From positions 8,202,390-8,266,389 of the forward strand of contig JAUPFP010000002.1 of assembly GCA_036925085.1 (NCBI GenBank): DNA of 64,000 bases, written 5' to 3'. Origin of the DNA: Brachycybe producta. Taxonomy: Eukaryota > Arthropoda > Diplopoda > Playtdesmida > Andrognathidae. Shown here one piece after another: positions 54,892-64,000 of the stretch. The translations under genes were made by a program, and so were the position numbers. Under the pieces are notes generated by a model that did not search any database, was not told the DNA's origin, and saw nothing but the letters and a program-made list of their open reading frames with translations. Numbering within the stretch: the first letter of the stretch is position 1; every line of letters begins with the position of its first letter.

Positions 54892-57253
54892 TACTTTTAG
54901 CACTTTAATCTCCTATTCTTGTTTCTAACAAGCTTTGCATTTTTTCTCAAAGTTGCTTCTATTTACATCGACTTCGTAAAATTTTGCTTGTACTATGATT
55001 ATTAGCAAAAAAAAATTACCAAGAAATCCACCTTAAAACTAATCTTAGTAATATGGTAATTATGCAAATTAAATTAATTAAATTAAATTAATTATGCAAT
55101 ATTTATATAAAAAGTAGAAAAATTATATATGCAAAGTAAAATATTTTGTCTTCTCTTGAAAATTGCAAATAAGACAAAATTGGCATAAATTTCTGGTCCC
55201 ATTACAACTTTTTTTTGTTGTTTATTCAATATGTTTCTAATTATGTTTTAATTATTCCGAGAGACAAAAAAAATAGAGCTTAAAAAACATAATTACTTTT
55301 AAGTTGCTCATGAAGAGCCATTAGGTTTACCCAATACGAATCATTAAATGTACATTCTTCGTACTTTCCATTATATATGATATAACTTTGAAGCAAATTT
55401 TACATATAATAATAGTAATAATGTCTTATGCCAAAACAGGAGGACAATTTTCTCAAATATGTGATTTCGAAATTCTGATTCAATAACTATTGTTGTACAT
55501 GTATACTATTTGTAACTGTTGTCATCTTATGTTTGTTTTTTTAGTTTTATTTTTACATTTTCTCTCTCTCTCTCTCTTTCTCTCAATCTAAATCTGAAAT
55601 CTTTCAAAATAAGTCATACGGGTCTATGTCTACAAATTCAAAGTAAACGTTCTGTATACGTCATCAACGTTATATATCTGTGTGTTTGTCTCTCGATGTT
55701 ATTGTACTTTTTTTTGGTGGTATTTTCAATTTCGCACGATTCCATCTCGTGTGCGTTGTTGACAAGGATTGGAGGTGGAGGCTTGTAAAGTAGCAATGCT
55801 TCTAGGTTGGAAGATGTTAAATTTGGTCTTCGGATGTGAGAAGTGCTGGTACGTTTGAAATTCTAATACAACAAGCATGTCAAACTCAAATGCTAACACG
55901 GGCTTCAAAAAAAGCAAAAACTTCAATTTTTATAGAAACGTAGGTTTATTTCGAAAAGTAGTACATTATAAAAAAGAACAAAGACAATAGATTGTTACTT
56001 TAGAAATGTAATAACGGCAGCACAAAATGAGAATTATAATATATTACAAAGGTGAGAAAAAGTAGTTTAAAAATTAAGTTACGAAATTTTTATTAAAAAT
56101 TTTGTTCCATGCCGTTATATTGGCTGGGCCACAAAGATATTCGTTGTGGGCCACGAGTTTGACATGCTTGTTCTAATATAATCTTCTAATAGCTATCCTC
56201 CACATCCTAGTATTGTCGTTGTGCGAGATTGAATATAGCCACTTTTTTTACAGTAATTTATCTAGTTAATTTCAATTTATCCTTTTTTTTTACAGACACA
56301 TAATGAATGAATGCATCATGTCCCATTCTAAGTAGAAGCTTTCCACTTCAATAGGAATTGACGTAAAATTTAGGATTATGTGTCATTTAGTCTGATATAA
56401 AAAGAGATGATATCAAACGTTTTTCAACAGTTTAAACAAAAGGATTCATGATTTCTTTTGTTATTACCTCCTTTTTTATCAAACAAAATGACAATATTAA
56501 ATTTTTCGTCAATTCGTATGTTGTCACAAGCTTCTTCTGACGATGACATGGCAGGTATAGTTTAAAAGTTTAGAGAGTAATTTCAACAAAGTTCTAATTT
56601 TTAGCAGTTTTAGTCTTCGGTGAGATGAGATGTCGGAACAGTTTCATTATTGGTTAGTTACAGAAGAGGTTGGACAAATTAATAAGAATGAAACATTAAA
56701 ATTAGTTTAATTTTTTTAAAGTGTTGCCACTGTTTCATTAATTGCAATTATGCAATGTGAACCTGACAAGTTCTAAAATTACATTTACAAACAGCACTTT
56801 CATTGCTTCAGAGAAGTCGACGGGTCTATTAATTTATCCACTATTTCTCTTATCTGGTGTGTTTCATATCAAATGATTCCATTTGAAACAACAATGAAAC
56901 GAAAAAAAAAATTCTATTCTACCAAAATAATGTGGTCGTTGTTTAATGTATAGTTTGTTGTTTGTTGAAGTCGAAATAATTTTTTTTCAATTTGCTCACA
57001 AATAATGTTTCTGTTCAAATCAAAGACATTTTATGTACAAGAAAAATAGAAAATGTTATAAATCTTTTGAAGTGTCTTAAAAATGCTTAAATTAATTGTG
57101 ATCTGGTTAAAATTTCAATCAGCAACAAGAGGTTTTAAAATTATATCGAGTTTACAGTTGGTATATTTTTTTCACGATGACAACCTTATGGATTTATATT
57201 CAAATTACATACGGATTCACAACGCCTTAGATTGGTGGCATTTAGGAGCTTTT
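54892..57253. other. Intergenic AT-rich stretch
   Basis: No gene supported. It includes AATTAATTAAATTAAATTAA near 55070, a short (TC)n at 55561-55580, and an inverted pair at 55877-55900 (CAAGCATGTCAAACTC) and 56158-56172 (GTTTGACATGCTTG) that may bound another element of about 290 bp. Confidence 0.45.
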
Positions 57254-57490
57254 ACACACGGACCACTTTTTAATGGTCGCTTTTGACTGCAAAATGTTGT
57301 CACAAGTGGTTGGGCTATTACAATGTATTGCCATGGAAAGACGTCGGACCTTTGCACAAGAGTCACATGCTGACTTCATTTTGCAGTTGAACTCAAACAT
57401 TAAAAAGTGGTTTATGTGTCAAAGTACAAACGTCTTTGGCACACGGACCACTTTTGATTGGTCGGGTTCCACTGCAAAATGTTGTTGCAG
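57254..57490. repeat. Duplicated CACACGGACCACTTTT block
   Basis: ACACACGGACCACTTTTTAA...TGCAAAATGTTGT at 57254-57300 is repeated as GCACACGGACCACTTTTGAT...TGCAAAATGTTGT at 57439-57485 in direct orientation. Between them CGTCGGACC and TGACTTCATTTTGCAG suggest partial inverted matches. The open frame through it has no recognised domain. Confidence 0.55.
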
Positions 57491-57999
57491 GTGACTTTGG
57501 TTGTGGTTAAAATTGAATTGAGAAGTCAACAAATGTAATCCTCCATGACATTTTTCTTGGTTATGTTTTCTAGACTAGAGGACACATACTGTTTGTATTC
57601 TTTGTCCACATTTTAGTCACCTTTGTACTAAATACTCAAGATGTTGTTTTTGCTTCCTAACTCATTAATTATATAATTATATCATTCCACATGATATGTT
57701 CGATTGCCAGTTTAATAATGACGTCAAGGCAACTTTAATGGTTCAGAGATTGAAGAATGCTTTCTTGTTGAGTGGCCCAGATATTTTCTCAATCTTCAAT
57801 TTTCAGAGCACTTAGGCCTCCCACATGGCGTGAAAAAAGCAGAAAATAGAAATAAAAATAGGTTTGAAGGGTTTTCGGCTACAATTTCAGCCTTTTTTTT
57901 CTGCCTACTTTGGGTCAATTAGAAAAGAATTGTTTCAATTAGACAAATTCTAATTTCTGTCGCATTTTCAGTTTGTTTTTTGTGTATGAACAGCTGAAC
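57491..57999. other. Intergenic spacer
   Basis: No gene, RNA or clear element is supported here. Confidence 0.5.
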
Positions 58000-58375
58000 T
58001 TTGAACTCTTGATTATTTTGCGTTTCTGTGGAAAACACTAAAGAGAAATTGAAAAGTGTGTTAGAAATTAGAAGGGTAGCCACAGAGTCGGGCTGACCAA
58101 AGGATAGGTCGGGCAAATGTCAGACGGGCTGGTATTCAATTGGGCCAGTTGTTCTTTTTTCAAAAAATATTGCCAAATTATTTTTTCCAACACGCCGCTG
58201 GTTATCCTGGCGTTTTCATGTTGGTGTCTGTCAAACTAAACTTTTTATAAACAAAAATTAATATCGTCTTCTTAAAGTTGGGTCATTTTCAAATTTGCCA
58301 TAAAAAGATTATTTTAAAAGATATCACCATGAAAAGCAGAATGATTAAGAGTTCGAGAGGCGTTTTTCCACTTAA
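58000..58375. repeat. 'AACTAGAAGGGTAG' MITE, interrupted, downstream of the ZIP gene
   Basis: The sense half has TGAACTCTTGATTATTTTGC and GTGTTAGAAATTAGAAGGGT. The body continues at GTTTTCATGTTGGTGTCTGT and the return ends GAATGATTAAGAGTTCGAGAG. About 100 bp between (GGGCTGACCAAAGG to CTGGTTATCC) is foreign to the family. Confidence 0.65.
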
Positions 58376-58515
58376 AATTTATTTTTCTAACAATGAATTT
58401 TCAAAAAAATTATTCTATAAAAAATATTTGATAAATTTTTTTCTTTCCAAATAATCAACAAAAAAAACGACTTAAAAGTTATGTTAAAGAATTAAAAAAA
58501 CTTCCAAGTTGAAGT

Positions 58516-59817
58516 TCATGGAAGAGTTAAATCTTGAGTTTCAGAATGCGTGTCCATCGTATGAATTCCAGCAATAATAAGAAATCCAATGAAAACAGCT
58601 AAAAAGTTAAGAAGTGACGGTGGTTCCTTCTCTTCATTTCGTGCAAGAACTTCGAAGAAGGTAACATAAATCAAAGTTCCGCAGGCAACTCCTTGAAGAC
58701 AGGCCACCGTAAGACCACTTCCACCGGCTTCTTCCCAAGAGGCTTCCGTCACAACGGTTCCGATCACGATTCCTAAAGGACTGACCAACGCAAAAGTGAC
58801 CATACAAATGACATAAAATGTTACTTTTGAATTAACCGAAACAATTTTTATTCCCACACAGAACGCCATTATAAATTTATGCAATGCAACAGCTGCAAAT
58901 GATGTCCAAACGCCAACTGTATTCGTTTGAAGACCAATCGCCATTCCTTCAAAGATGGAATGAAAAGAAAGTCCAACGATGAGCATCATTCCTCGTAACG
59001 TGCTCTTGACAGCATGTAACGTCTCAATATCTTCTTCGTGGTCGTCTTTGAAGTTTGTAACACCGTCCACGGCTTCTTCATATCGTAATCCACTTCCGTA
59101 ATTTTCTACGGACCGAGATTTCTCGATATCGTGGACATCGGTCAGTAGTGGACATTCTTCCGAAGAGCAACAACCTACTGACTCTTTATGATGTAATTTA
59201 TTGTATTCTTTGCAGTCACGAACTTGATGTGGTTCACGGTGTCCACCATGAACACTATGAACCGGAGACATACAATCTACGTCACTGTTGACCAATGAAG
59301 CGGTCAGTGCCGAAGCCAAAGACTTGGAGGACATGGGATGATGATATTGATGACCGTGACCGTTTTCGGCGGCGGCGGCGGAGGCGCCAGTGGTGGCCGT
59401 CTTGTCACCCTTTCTAAGTGGTCGTTTTTCTCCGTGATGGTGATGATGTTGTTCGCAAGATCGACAAACGAAATACTCGACGATTTCTTCAATGGCATAA
59501 ATTATAAAGTAACCGATACAAATGGTCAGTTCGGCCACTGGAAATAAATTACTGAAGTCGCTATCATTAGGTAGGGCCACTTCGAACTGTTCTCGTACGT
59601 CGGGAATCAGATGCAGAAAACATGTGGCTAATAAAACGCCGCCACTAAAACTTAACATAACTTTTAGAAACTTGTGTCCACTTCTACTAAATCCATTTTG
59701 TTCTTGTGAGTTTTTACTTCTGTTGACCACTGCAACTTTAAGTGGTAGAAGACCGGACAATAGAGAACACGTGGCCAACACTAGAATGGACACAATTTTA
59801 CTCCATAGGAGATCCAT
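58516..59817 (-). CDS. ZIP-family zinc transporter (SLC39A1-3-like), intronless
   Basis: ZIP proteins move Zn2+ (and some other divalent metals) into the cytosol. One uninterrupted frame of 433 residues plus stop starts at ATG 59815-59817 (context AAAAGATGG). About eight membrane segments are visible: roughly 6-30, 48-70, 94-116, 275-297, 302-325, 332-355, 368-391 and 402-420. Segment 4 has the ZIP signature HSIFEGMAIG (His286, Glu290), and segment 5 has HKFIMAF (His313). The cytosolic loop between segments 3 and 4 (about 117-272) is long and His-rich (HHHHH at 124-128, HGHQYHH, HGGHREPH) and Cys-containing (CRSCEQ, GCCSSEEC). The signature fits the ZIPII (SLC39A1/2/3) branch. Some human members of this group are about 310-325 residues; the excess is the loop. 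It converges on follistatin and diverges from the gene at 61245. Confidence 0.93.
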   Translation of the reverse strand: MDLLWSKIVSILVLATCSLLSGLLPLKVAVVNRSKNSQEQNGFSRSGHKFLKVMLSFSGGVLLATCFLHLIPDVREQFEVALPNDSDFSNLFPVAELTICIGYFIIYAIEEIVEYFVCRSCEQHHHHHGEKRPLRKGDKTATTGASAAAAENGHGHQYHHPMSSKSLASALTASLVNSDVDCMSPVHSVHGGHREPHQVRDCKEYNKLHHKESVGCCSSEECPLLTDVHDIEKSRSVENYGSGLRYEEAVDGVTNFKDDHEEDIETLHAVKSTLRGMMLIVGLSFHSIFEGMAIGLQTNTVGVWTSFAAVALHKFIMAFCVGIKIVSVNSKVTFYVICMVTFALVSPLGIVIGTVVTEASWEEAGGSGLTVACLQGVACGTLIYVTFFEVLARNEEKEPPSLLNFLAVFIGFLIIAGIHTMDTHSETQDLTLP

Positions 59818-60239
59818 CTTTTATATATTATGTCCACTGTATGTCCAAGTAAAAACTGACCGCTCAGTTATACATTTAGAATACCTTTTAAAAAAGGAAA
59901 TTTGCTTCTTTGTGATACGAAAAAAAAGTTAAAATTTAATTACTTTAAAGTGTCTTCTGGTAGGTTTTTTTTTCCTATGTGTGGAAAATGCATTTTGGAC
60001 TTTTCTAACTCAGTTGATGAGAATTTAATCTAAAAAAAAAATAATGACGACATTAGGTCAAAAGTCAAAAAGACAATCTCTTATTATTTTGTTACCACTT
60101 GAAAATCAAAAAAAAAAAGTTCAAATTTCAACTTGTGTATTTGATAATAATTATCATACTTTTAAAACTACAATATTATAGGAACGGTTTTAATTGTGGA
60201 AATTACAAATGAAATATGCTTTTTAAAAGCTGTATGAAC
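59818..60239 (-). promoter_or_regulatory. Presumed 5' UTR/promoter side of the ZIP gene
   Basis: AT-rich and without repeats I recognise. No TGCRCNC metal-response element stood out by eye. The start site cannot be placed. Confidence 0.3.
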
Positions 60240-60445
60240 GGTTCTTCGAACTACTTTTAATTATGTTTTGTCTTTTTCAGGTTGCAAAATGAAGAAAAAA
60301 ACTTGAACATGTTTTAGAAACTAGAAGGATTTGCTCGGTGTATTTTTGTGTTGATAAATTTCAAAATAAACTATTTATGTGATTTTGAAAAATGAGACCC
60401 AATTAACTTTAAACAGAGACGAAATATTTAATTTTTTTTAACTAG
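60240..60445. repeat. Half-copy of the 'AACTAGAAGGGTAG' MITE
   Basis: TTCTTCGAACTACTTTTAAT, GTCTTTTTCAGGTTGC, ATGTTTTAGAAACTAGAAGG and GTTGATAAATTTCAAAATAA follow the sense half in order; the returning half is absent. Confidence 0.65.
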
Positions 60446-60557
60446 CTTTTATTTAACTTCGTAATTTTGTTTGTTTTTCCACCACCACTTTCTGAAATAT
60501 TTGAAAATCTAAAATTCCCACTGCAAGGGATTGATCCCATGACCAAACATAACCCAT

Positions 60558-60752
60558 ACAGGCAGTTAGAAATAGGTCAGAACTTCAGTTGGCTCCGCCC
60601 TTGTTATGACGACTGGCAACTTTTAATTGGCTGGTTATGTAGTCTGACGTCACATGCTCCGCCCTTTTCAACGTCAGACTACGTAACCAGCCAAGTAGAA
60701 GTTGTCGGTCGTCATAACAAGGGCGGAGCCAATGGAAGTTCTGACCTATTTC
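60558..60752. mobile_element. Fold-back MITE, ACAGGCA family, right end truncated
   Basis: It starts ACAGGCAGTTAGAAATAGGT and its right arm ends GACCTATTTCT, about 15 bp short of the expected terminus, where the next element begins. The body (TTGGCTCCGCCCTTGTTATG, GTCTGACGTCACATGCTCCG) is nearly identical to the copy at 16025, so this was a recent insertion. Confidence 0.88.
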
Positions 60753-60967
60753 TTACGTCATAGAATAAGAAACTTTTTTGTGATATATGATGCCAGTGGC
60801 GTTATCTGGTGGTCTTTTTAAGACTTTTAAAGCCTTTTTTAATAAAGTTTCTTATTCTATGACGTAACAAAAACTTTATTAAAAAGGCTTTAAAAGTCCT
60901 TAAAATGACCACTTGATGACGCCACTGGCATCATTTAACAAATATAGGTTCCTATTCTATGACGTAA
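60753..60967. mobile_element. TTACGTCATAGAATAAGAAAC two-unit fold-back
   Basis: The word TTACGTCATAGAATA(A/G)GAA occurs three times: forward at the left border, inverted in the middle (about 60849-60867) and inverted at the right border. The blocks ATGCCAGTGGCGTTATC, GACTTTTAAAGCC and AATAAAGTTT appear forward in the left half and inverted in the right half. It abuts the truncated element on its left. Confidence 0.8.
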
Positions 60968-61244
60968 CAATTATCTTTATGTTAGCTCTGTTATAGCGGA
61001 AATGTGTTGCATAGCGCTCAGTAACTCTTTGATAACGCTGTGAATTTACGGTTCTGTGTGGTGCTGCCACCTAGCAGGAAATGTGTGTAATTTCTAATCG
61101 ACATTTTGTTGCCATGATGAACTTGGATTCGGGTTAAAAAGTGTCTTTTCATAAGAAAAACTGTTTTAGTTGGCGGTTTTTCGTTATAAACGACGCAGGT
61201 ATTGTTAAATCTTGTGTGTTTCAGTCGCGTGTTGGTGTTTATCG
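60968..61244 (+). promoter_or_regulatory. Presumed promoter/5' UTR of the downstream gene
   Basis: Higher in CpG than the surroundings. It includes a CTCF-like core (61062-61078), TTGGCGGTTTTTCG near 61159 (E2F-like) and TTGTGTGTTTCAG at 61212-61224, an acceptor-like sequence 20 bp before the ATG that may end a 5' UTR intron. Assignment is by position and composition. Confidence 0.35.
61062..61078 (-). promoter_or_regulatory. CTCF-like core motif 1
   Basis: On the - strand it reads CCTGCTAGGTGGCAGCA, close to the conserved animal CTCF core (CC-A-S-Y-AG-R-K-GGCAS). A related site lies at 62037-62053 and another, on the + strand, at 62816-62831. Confidence 0.35.
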
Positions 61245-61281
61245 ATGGCTATGGCCACAGCATCGCAGGCCGTAGGCGGAG
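61245..61281 (+). CDS. First coding exon of an unidentified gene
   Basis: ATG at 61245 (TTATCGATGG) opens MAMATASQAVGG and the exon ends GGAG|GTAGGT in phase 1. The other candidate donor, 4 bases later, would put an immediate stop into the joined frame. The product is not recognised; an Ala/Gly-rich start is not diagnostic. It is divergent from the ZIP gene, about 1.4 kb away. Confidence 0.5.
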
Positions 61282-62724
61282 GTAGGTAATAATCCATTGG
61301 ACTTGTATTACCATTAAAACGAAAACGATAGCTTGAAGTACCATTATGTCATTATTCTGAAGCGCAGATTGGGTGGCCTAATATGGCGCTTCCAGTTTTA
61401 GTTTATGATTGGGCGCCATGTTACTTTTGTGTTTTCTCCCATGGCTTTCTGCTTCATAATTTTTCTGTGTCACAATTATTGATGCCCCTTTTCCAGCTTT
61501 CAAGCGTAATATCCTTGTATGACCGGAGCGCTGTCCTTATTTACCTTATTTACATTATTAAAAAAAGGGTCGATAACTGGTTTTAAAAGGTCCCCTGATT
61601 GTAATAATACATTTTGAAATATGAAACACAGTGTTATTGGTTTTAATGAGCTAATGACTTATGTGAAAGTAATTTTTAATGAGTATCATGTGATACTATG
61701 GGTTGTAAGTGTGTGATAAAATGGCGGGAAATGATGAAAATACGTGAAAAACGAATGTCATTTAAAGTGTGAAAATGATTTTATTTCGTTTAAAAAATAC
61801 ATGAGAATATTTTTCTAGCCACGTCTTCAGTGTCCTTTTCTTAGCTTATTTTTTCATGTCTGAAGGACAGTTTTTAATTCTAGGAATGTTGTTTCCTCTT
61901 AAATGCTCATGATCACCTTGAAAACATCTTTTTATCTTTATTATTAAAATAAAACAAGAAGCAGTTTTGATATTATTTTGCCCTGAAAGCAAAAAAAAAA
62001 TCTAATGGGTTTTAGTTATTGAGATAAGCGCGTACAGTGCTGCCATCTACGAGTTAGATTATGTACCATAATCGAGAGGAACGACACAGGAAGATAAATC
62101 TCGTATGGTATGGCAAGTTGTTTTAACTTTTTATCCGTGTTTTACTGGATTTAAATAATTCAATCCCTATTCTGGGTAGCCAGTAAAACAAAAAAAGCAG
62201 ATCAAAGTTAAAACAGCTCGCAATACATTACTCTTTGCTGTGAATCCCTTATGAATCTTGAACATGATTTTCATCTATGTCGTCTCCCTTGACCATAGCG
62301 CATTAAGCTTACGGATGCGTACACGCTTTCATTTTAACTGTAGTACAGTGGGATTCCGATGTTGCTCGTATCGAACATAACGCAAATGTTTGCATCTAAA
62401 AATATTTGATCAAGCGGGGTTATTGACGGCAATACCAAAATGGCGTCTAAGTTAGTATTTTAATTATATGCGATGAAGACACCATATTTGGTAACCCTCT
62501 CGTTCACATTATTTAATGTATATTTTCTATACTTCAAGGTTTTACTGAGTGATGTACCGCTCGTGCTCTCAGTTGACTTTGTAACGATCAGTCTCCCTCC
62601 TCCGCCCCTCATGCTCGTGAAAAAAAGTTGCCTTGGGTCAGAGAAGCTTAAAAATATGTTTTAATTCGATTTTGATGTGTAAATTGTTGAGTTTAATCGT
62701 TTTTTTTTAACGTTTCTTATACAG
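61282..62724 (+). other. Presumed intron of the unidentified gene
   Basis: GTAGGT to TTATACAG. It is richer in CpG than most of the window and free of recognised MITEs. ATGGCG words occur at 61384, 61723 and 62441 (YY1-like when preceded by AAA). A + strand frame at 61383-61586 shows no recognised domain. Confidence 0.45.
62037..62053 (-). promoter_or_regulatory. CTCF-like core motif 2
   Basis: On the - strand it reads CTCGTAGATGGCAGCAC, matching the Y-AG-R-K-GGCAG part of the CTCF consensus. Confidence 0.35.
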
Positions 62725-62770
62725 GTGATACTGGCAAAGTTATGAAGAAACGAAAATCTGGTTCTATCGG
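62725..62770 (+). CDS. Second coding exon of the unidentified gene
   Basis: After TTTCTTATACAG the exon continues the phase-1 frame: the junction codon gives Gly, then DTGKVMKKRKSGSIG, ending ATCGG|GTAAGT in phase 2 with a perfect donor. KKRK is a basic cluster compatible with a nuclear protein, but that is weak evidence. Further exons lie outside or were not recognised before 64000. Confidence 0.5.
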
Positions 62771-63350
62771 GTAAGTTTCCACTTTTCGCCTGTTTTACTT
62801 TTTAGTTATTTGTACTATCAGTAGATGGCGATACTATCTATGAACGTTTTTAGCTACATGTATTTTCTGGTTGAGAACACAAAATTCACAAATTGCGCGC
62901 ACGTGCTTATATTCGTCACGTGTTATTCTGCACGGAGAAGAACACGATATTAAGTGAACGTCTTATGACGTCACGGATTTCGTTATAATTATATAAGGTT
63001 TCAAAAGGATCATAAGAATGGATTGCGGATTCTGCAACCGCATACGTAAGAATGGTTTGTGGGGGGTTATGACATTATGACAATTGATTGTTTTCCTCCT
63101 TTTAATAGGTGAATCTTTTTATCTAATAATAATGATAATGGTGTTAAGTAGTCGGTTTCCGGTTTATTATTTGTCTTTTGTCTCAAGTTTTTCCTGCAGA
63201 AAATGGGATAATCATTTTTTTTAAGGCCAAGATCCCACATGCAGAAAAAGATAACTGAATTTTCAATGAATGGGTGATTGTTTCGTATTTCTGCCCATGC
63301 CAGAATTACATGTTATCAACCAATAGAAAGGCTTCTTTTGCTTTTTACTA
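62771..63350 (+). other. Presumed second intron, first part
   Basis: Starts GTAAGT. It holds a + strand CTCF-like match (62816-62831, ATCAGTAGATGGCGAT) and a lone TAAGGCCAAGATCCCACATG terminus near 63222 of the 34714 family. No further exon is evident. Confidence 0.45.
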
Positions 63351-63712
63351 TAGATGTGGGACGAATCCTAAATTTTCTCGAATCTCTCCTATAAAAATCC
63401 TATATTATTTTCATTAAGAAGATACAAATAAATGAAATAATATTGAATATTAAATTATTAATAATAAGATACAAGTGTGGCTCCACTCAGTCAGGGTCGC
63501 CACAAGGTGATCCGGATAACCACCGAAATGTGAACAATCACCGGGGTTTTTTTGTTAGTGAGCGCTTCTTTTAGACATCAATGGAGTTAAAATCTAATTT
63601 TACCAAAGTTTTTAACAGTTTTTTTAGGTTTAGGATTCAAAAGAGAGGAGAAAAAAAAAGCAGGAAGATTCGAGTTTCTAGATTCGCGGGATACGAATGT
63701 CCCACATCCTTA
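63351..63712 (+). mobile_element. hAT-like non-autonomous element, copy 4, with 8-bp target duplication
   Basis: It starts TAGATGTGGGACGAATCC (possibly two bases earlier, at TA) and ends GAATGTCCCACATCCTTA. CTTTTTAC lies at 63341-63348 and again at 63713-63720. The core GTCAGGGTCGCCACAAGGTG and TTAGTGAGCGCTTCTT are present. Confidence 0.85.
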
Positions 63713-64000
63713 CTTTTTACCTTTATAAGAATTTATCTTGGTGGCGACACGAAAGTGGTCCGTGTGATGCGCGCGCGGATCTTTAGCTTTATATCTCCAG
63801 TCTGCGTTTATTTTTTTTTATTCCTCCGTTCTGCAAAGTAAAAAAAAAAAGACAAATGCTGATAGTTTGTAATCGAAAATTGTGGAGATTATTTATTCTT
63901 ATGAACCATTAGTTGCAGCTGTAACAACACTGTTTTGCATTTTATTGACCGTTTTTTTTCTTTCTCCATCCTCTTTTTTTATTCTGTTTCTCGTTCTCTT
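63713..64000. other. Non-coding end of window
   Basis: Only T- and A-rich sequence; probably still inside the intron of the unidentified gene. Confidence 0.4.

Noticed and set aside
59304-59547. Small frames on both strands within the ZIP gene
   Set aside because: They are shadows of the long ZIP frame through its His- and Ala-coding repeats.

Overview
The window looks like nuclear DNA of an invertebrate animal, probably an arthropod or a relative. It is very AT-rich, its genes are split by GT-AG introns (one of 18.7 kb), and most of the rest is short inverted-repeat DNA elements (MITEs), fold-back hairpins and simple repeats. No bacterial, organellar or viral gene was recognised, nor any rRNA, tRNA or CRISPR array. 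The taxon cannot be fixed from the sequence alone.

Layout. Bases 1-26200 hold no gene I can support; they are a mosaic of MITE families, fold-backs and minisatellites. From about 26200 to 52840 (+ strand) lies a follistatin gene. Six exons encode a predicted 377-residue secreted protein: signal segment, N-terminal follistatin (TB-like) domain, three follistatin/Kazal modules and a short partly acidic tail, all joined at phase-1 introns as in vertebrate FST. Intron 1 (28002-46756) is full of repeats. Bases 53100-58500 are repeat-rich intergenic DNA. At 58516-59817 (- strand) an intronless ORF encodes a 433-residue ZIP-family (SLC39A1-3-like) zinc transporter with a histidine-rich loop; it converges on follistatin. 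A promoter-like stretch follows, then a divergent + strand gene whose first two short coding exons (61245-61281, 62725-62770) are visible but whose identity is not; it leaves the window to the right.

The genes look like neighbours rather than a pathway: follistatin is an extracellular antagonist of activin/BMP-type ligands, and the ZIP protein imports zinc. The most unusual content is the repeat landscape: a fold-back family with exact 9-bp target duplications, a hAT-like MITE family with exact 8-bp duplications, a palindromic family of about two dozen pieces whose sense strand carries a splice-acceptor-like sequence, near-perfect 157-bp hairpins, and several nested insertions. I found no convincing new multi-gene system.
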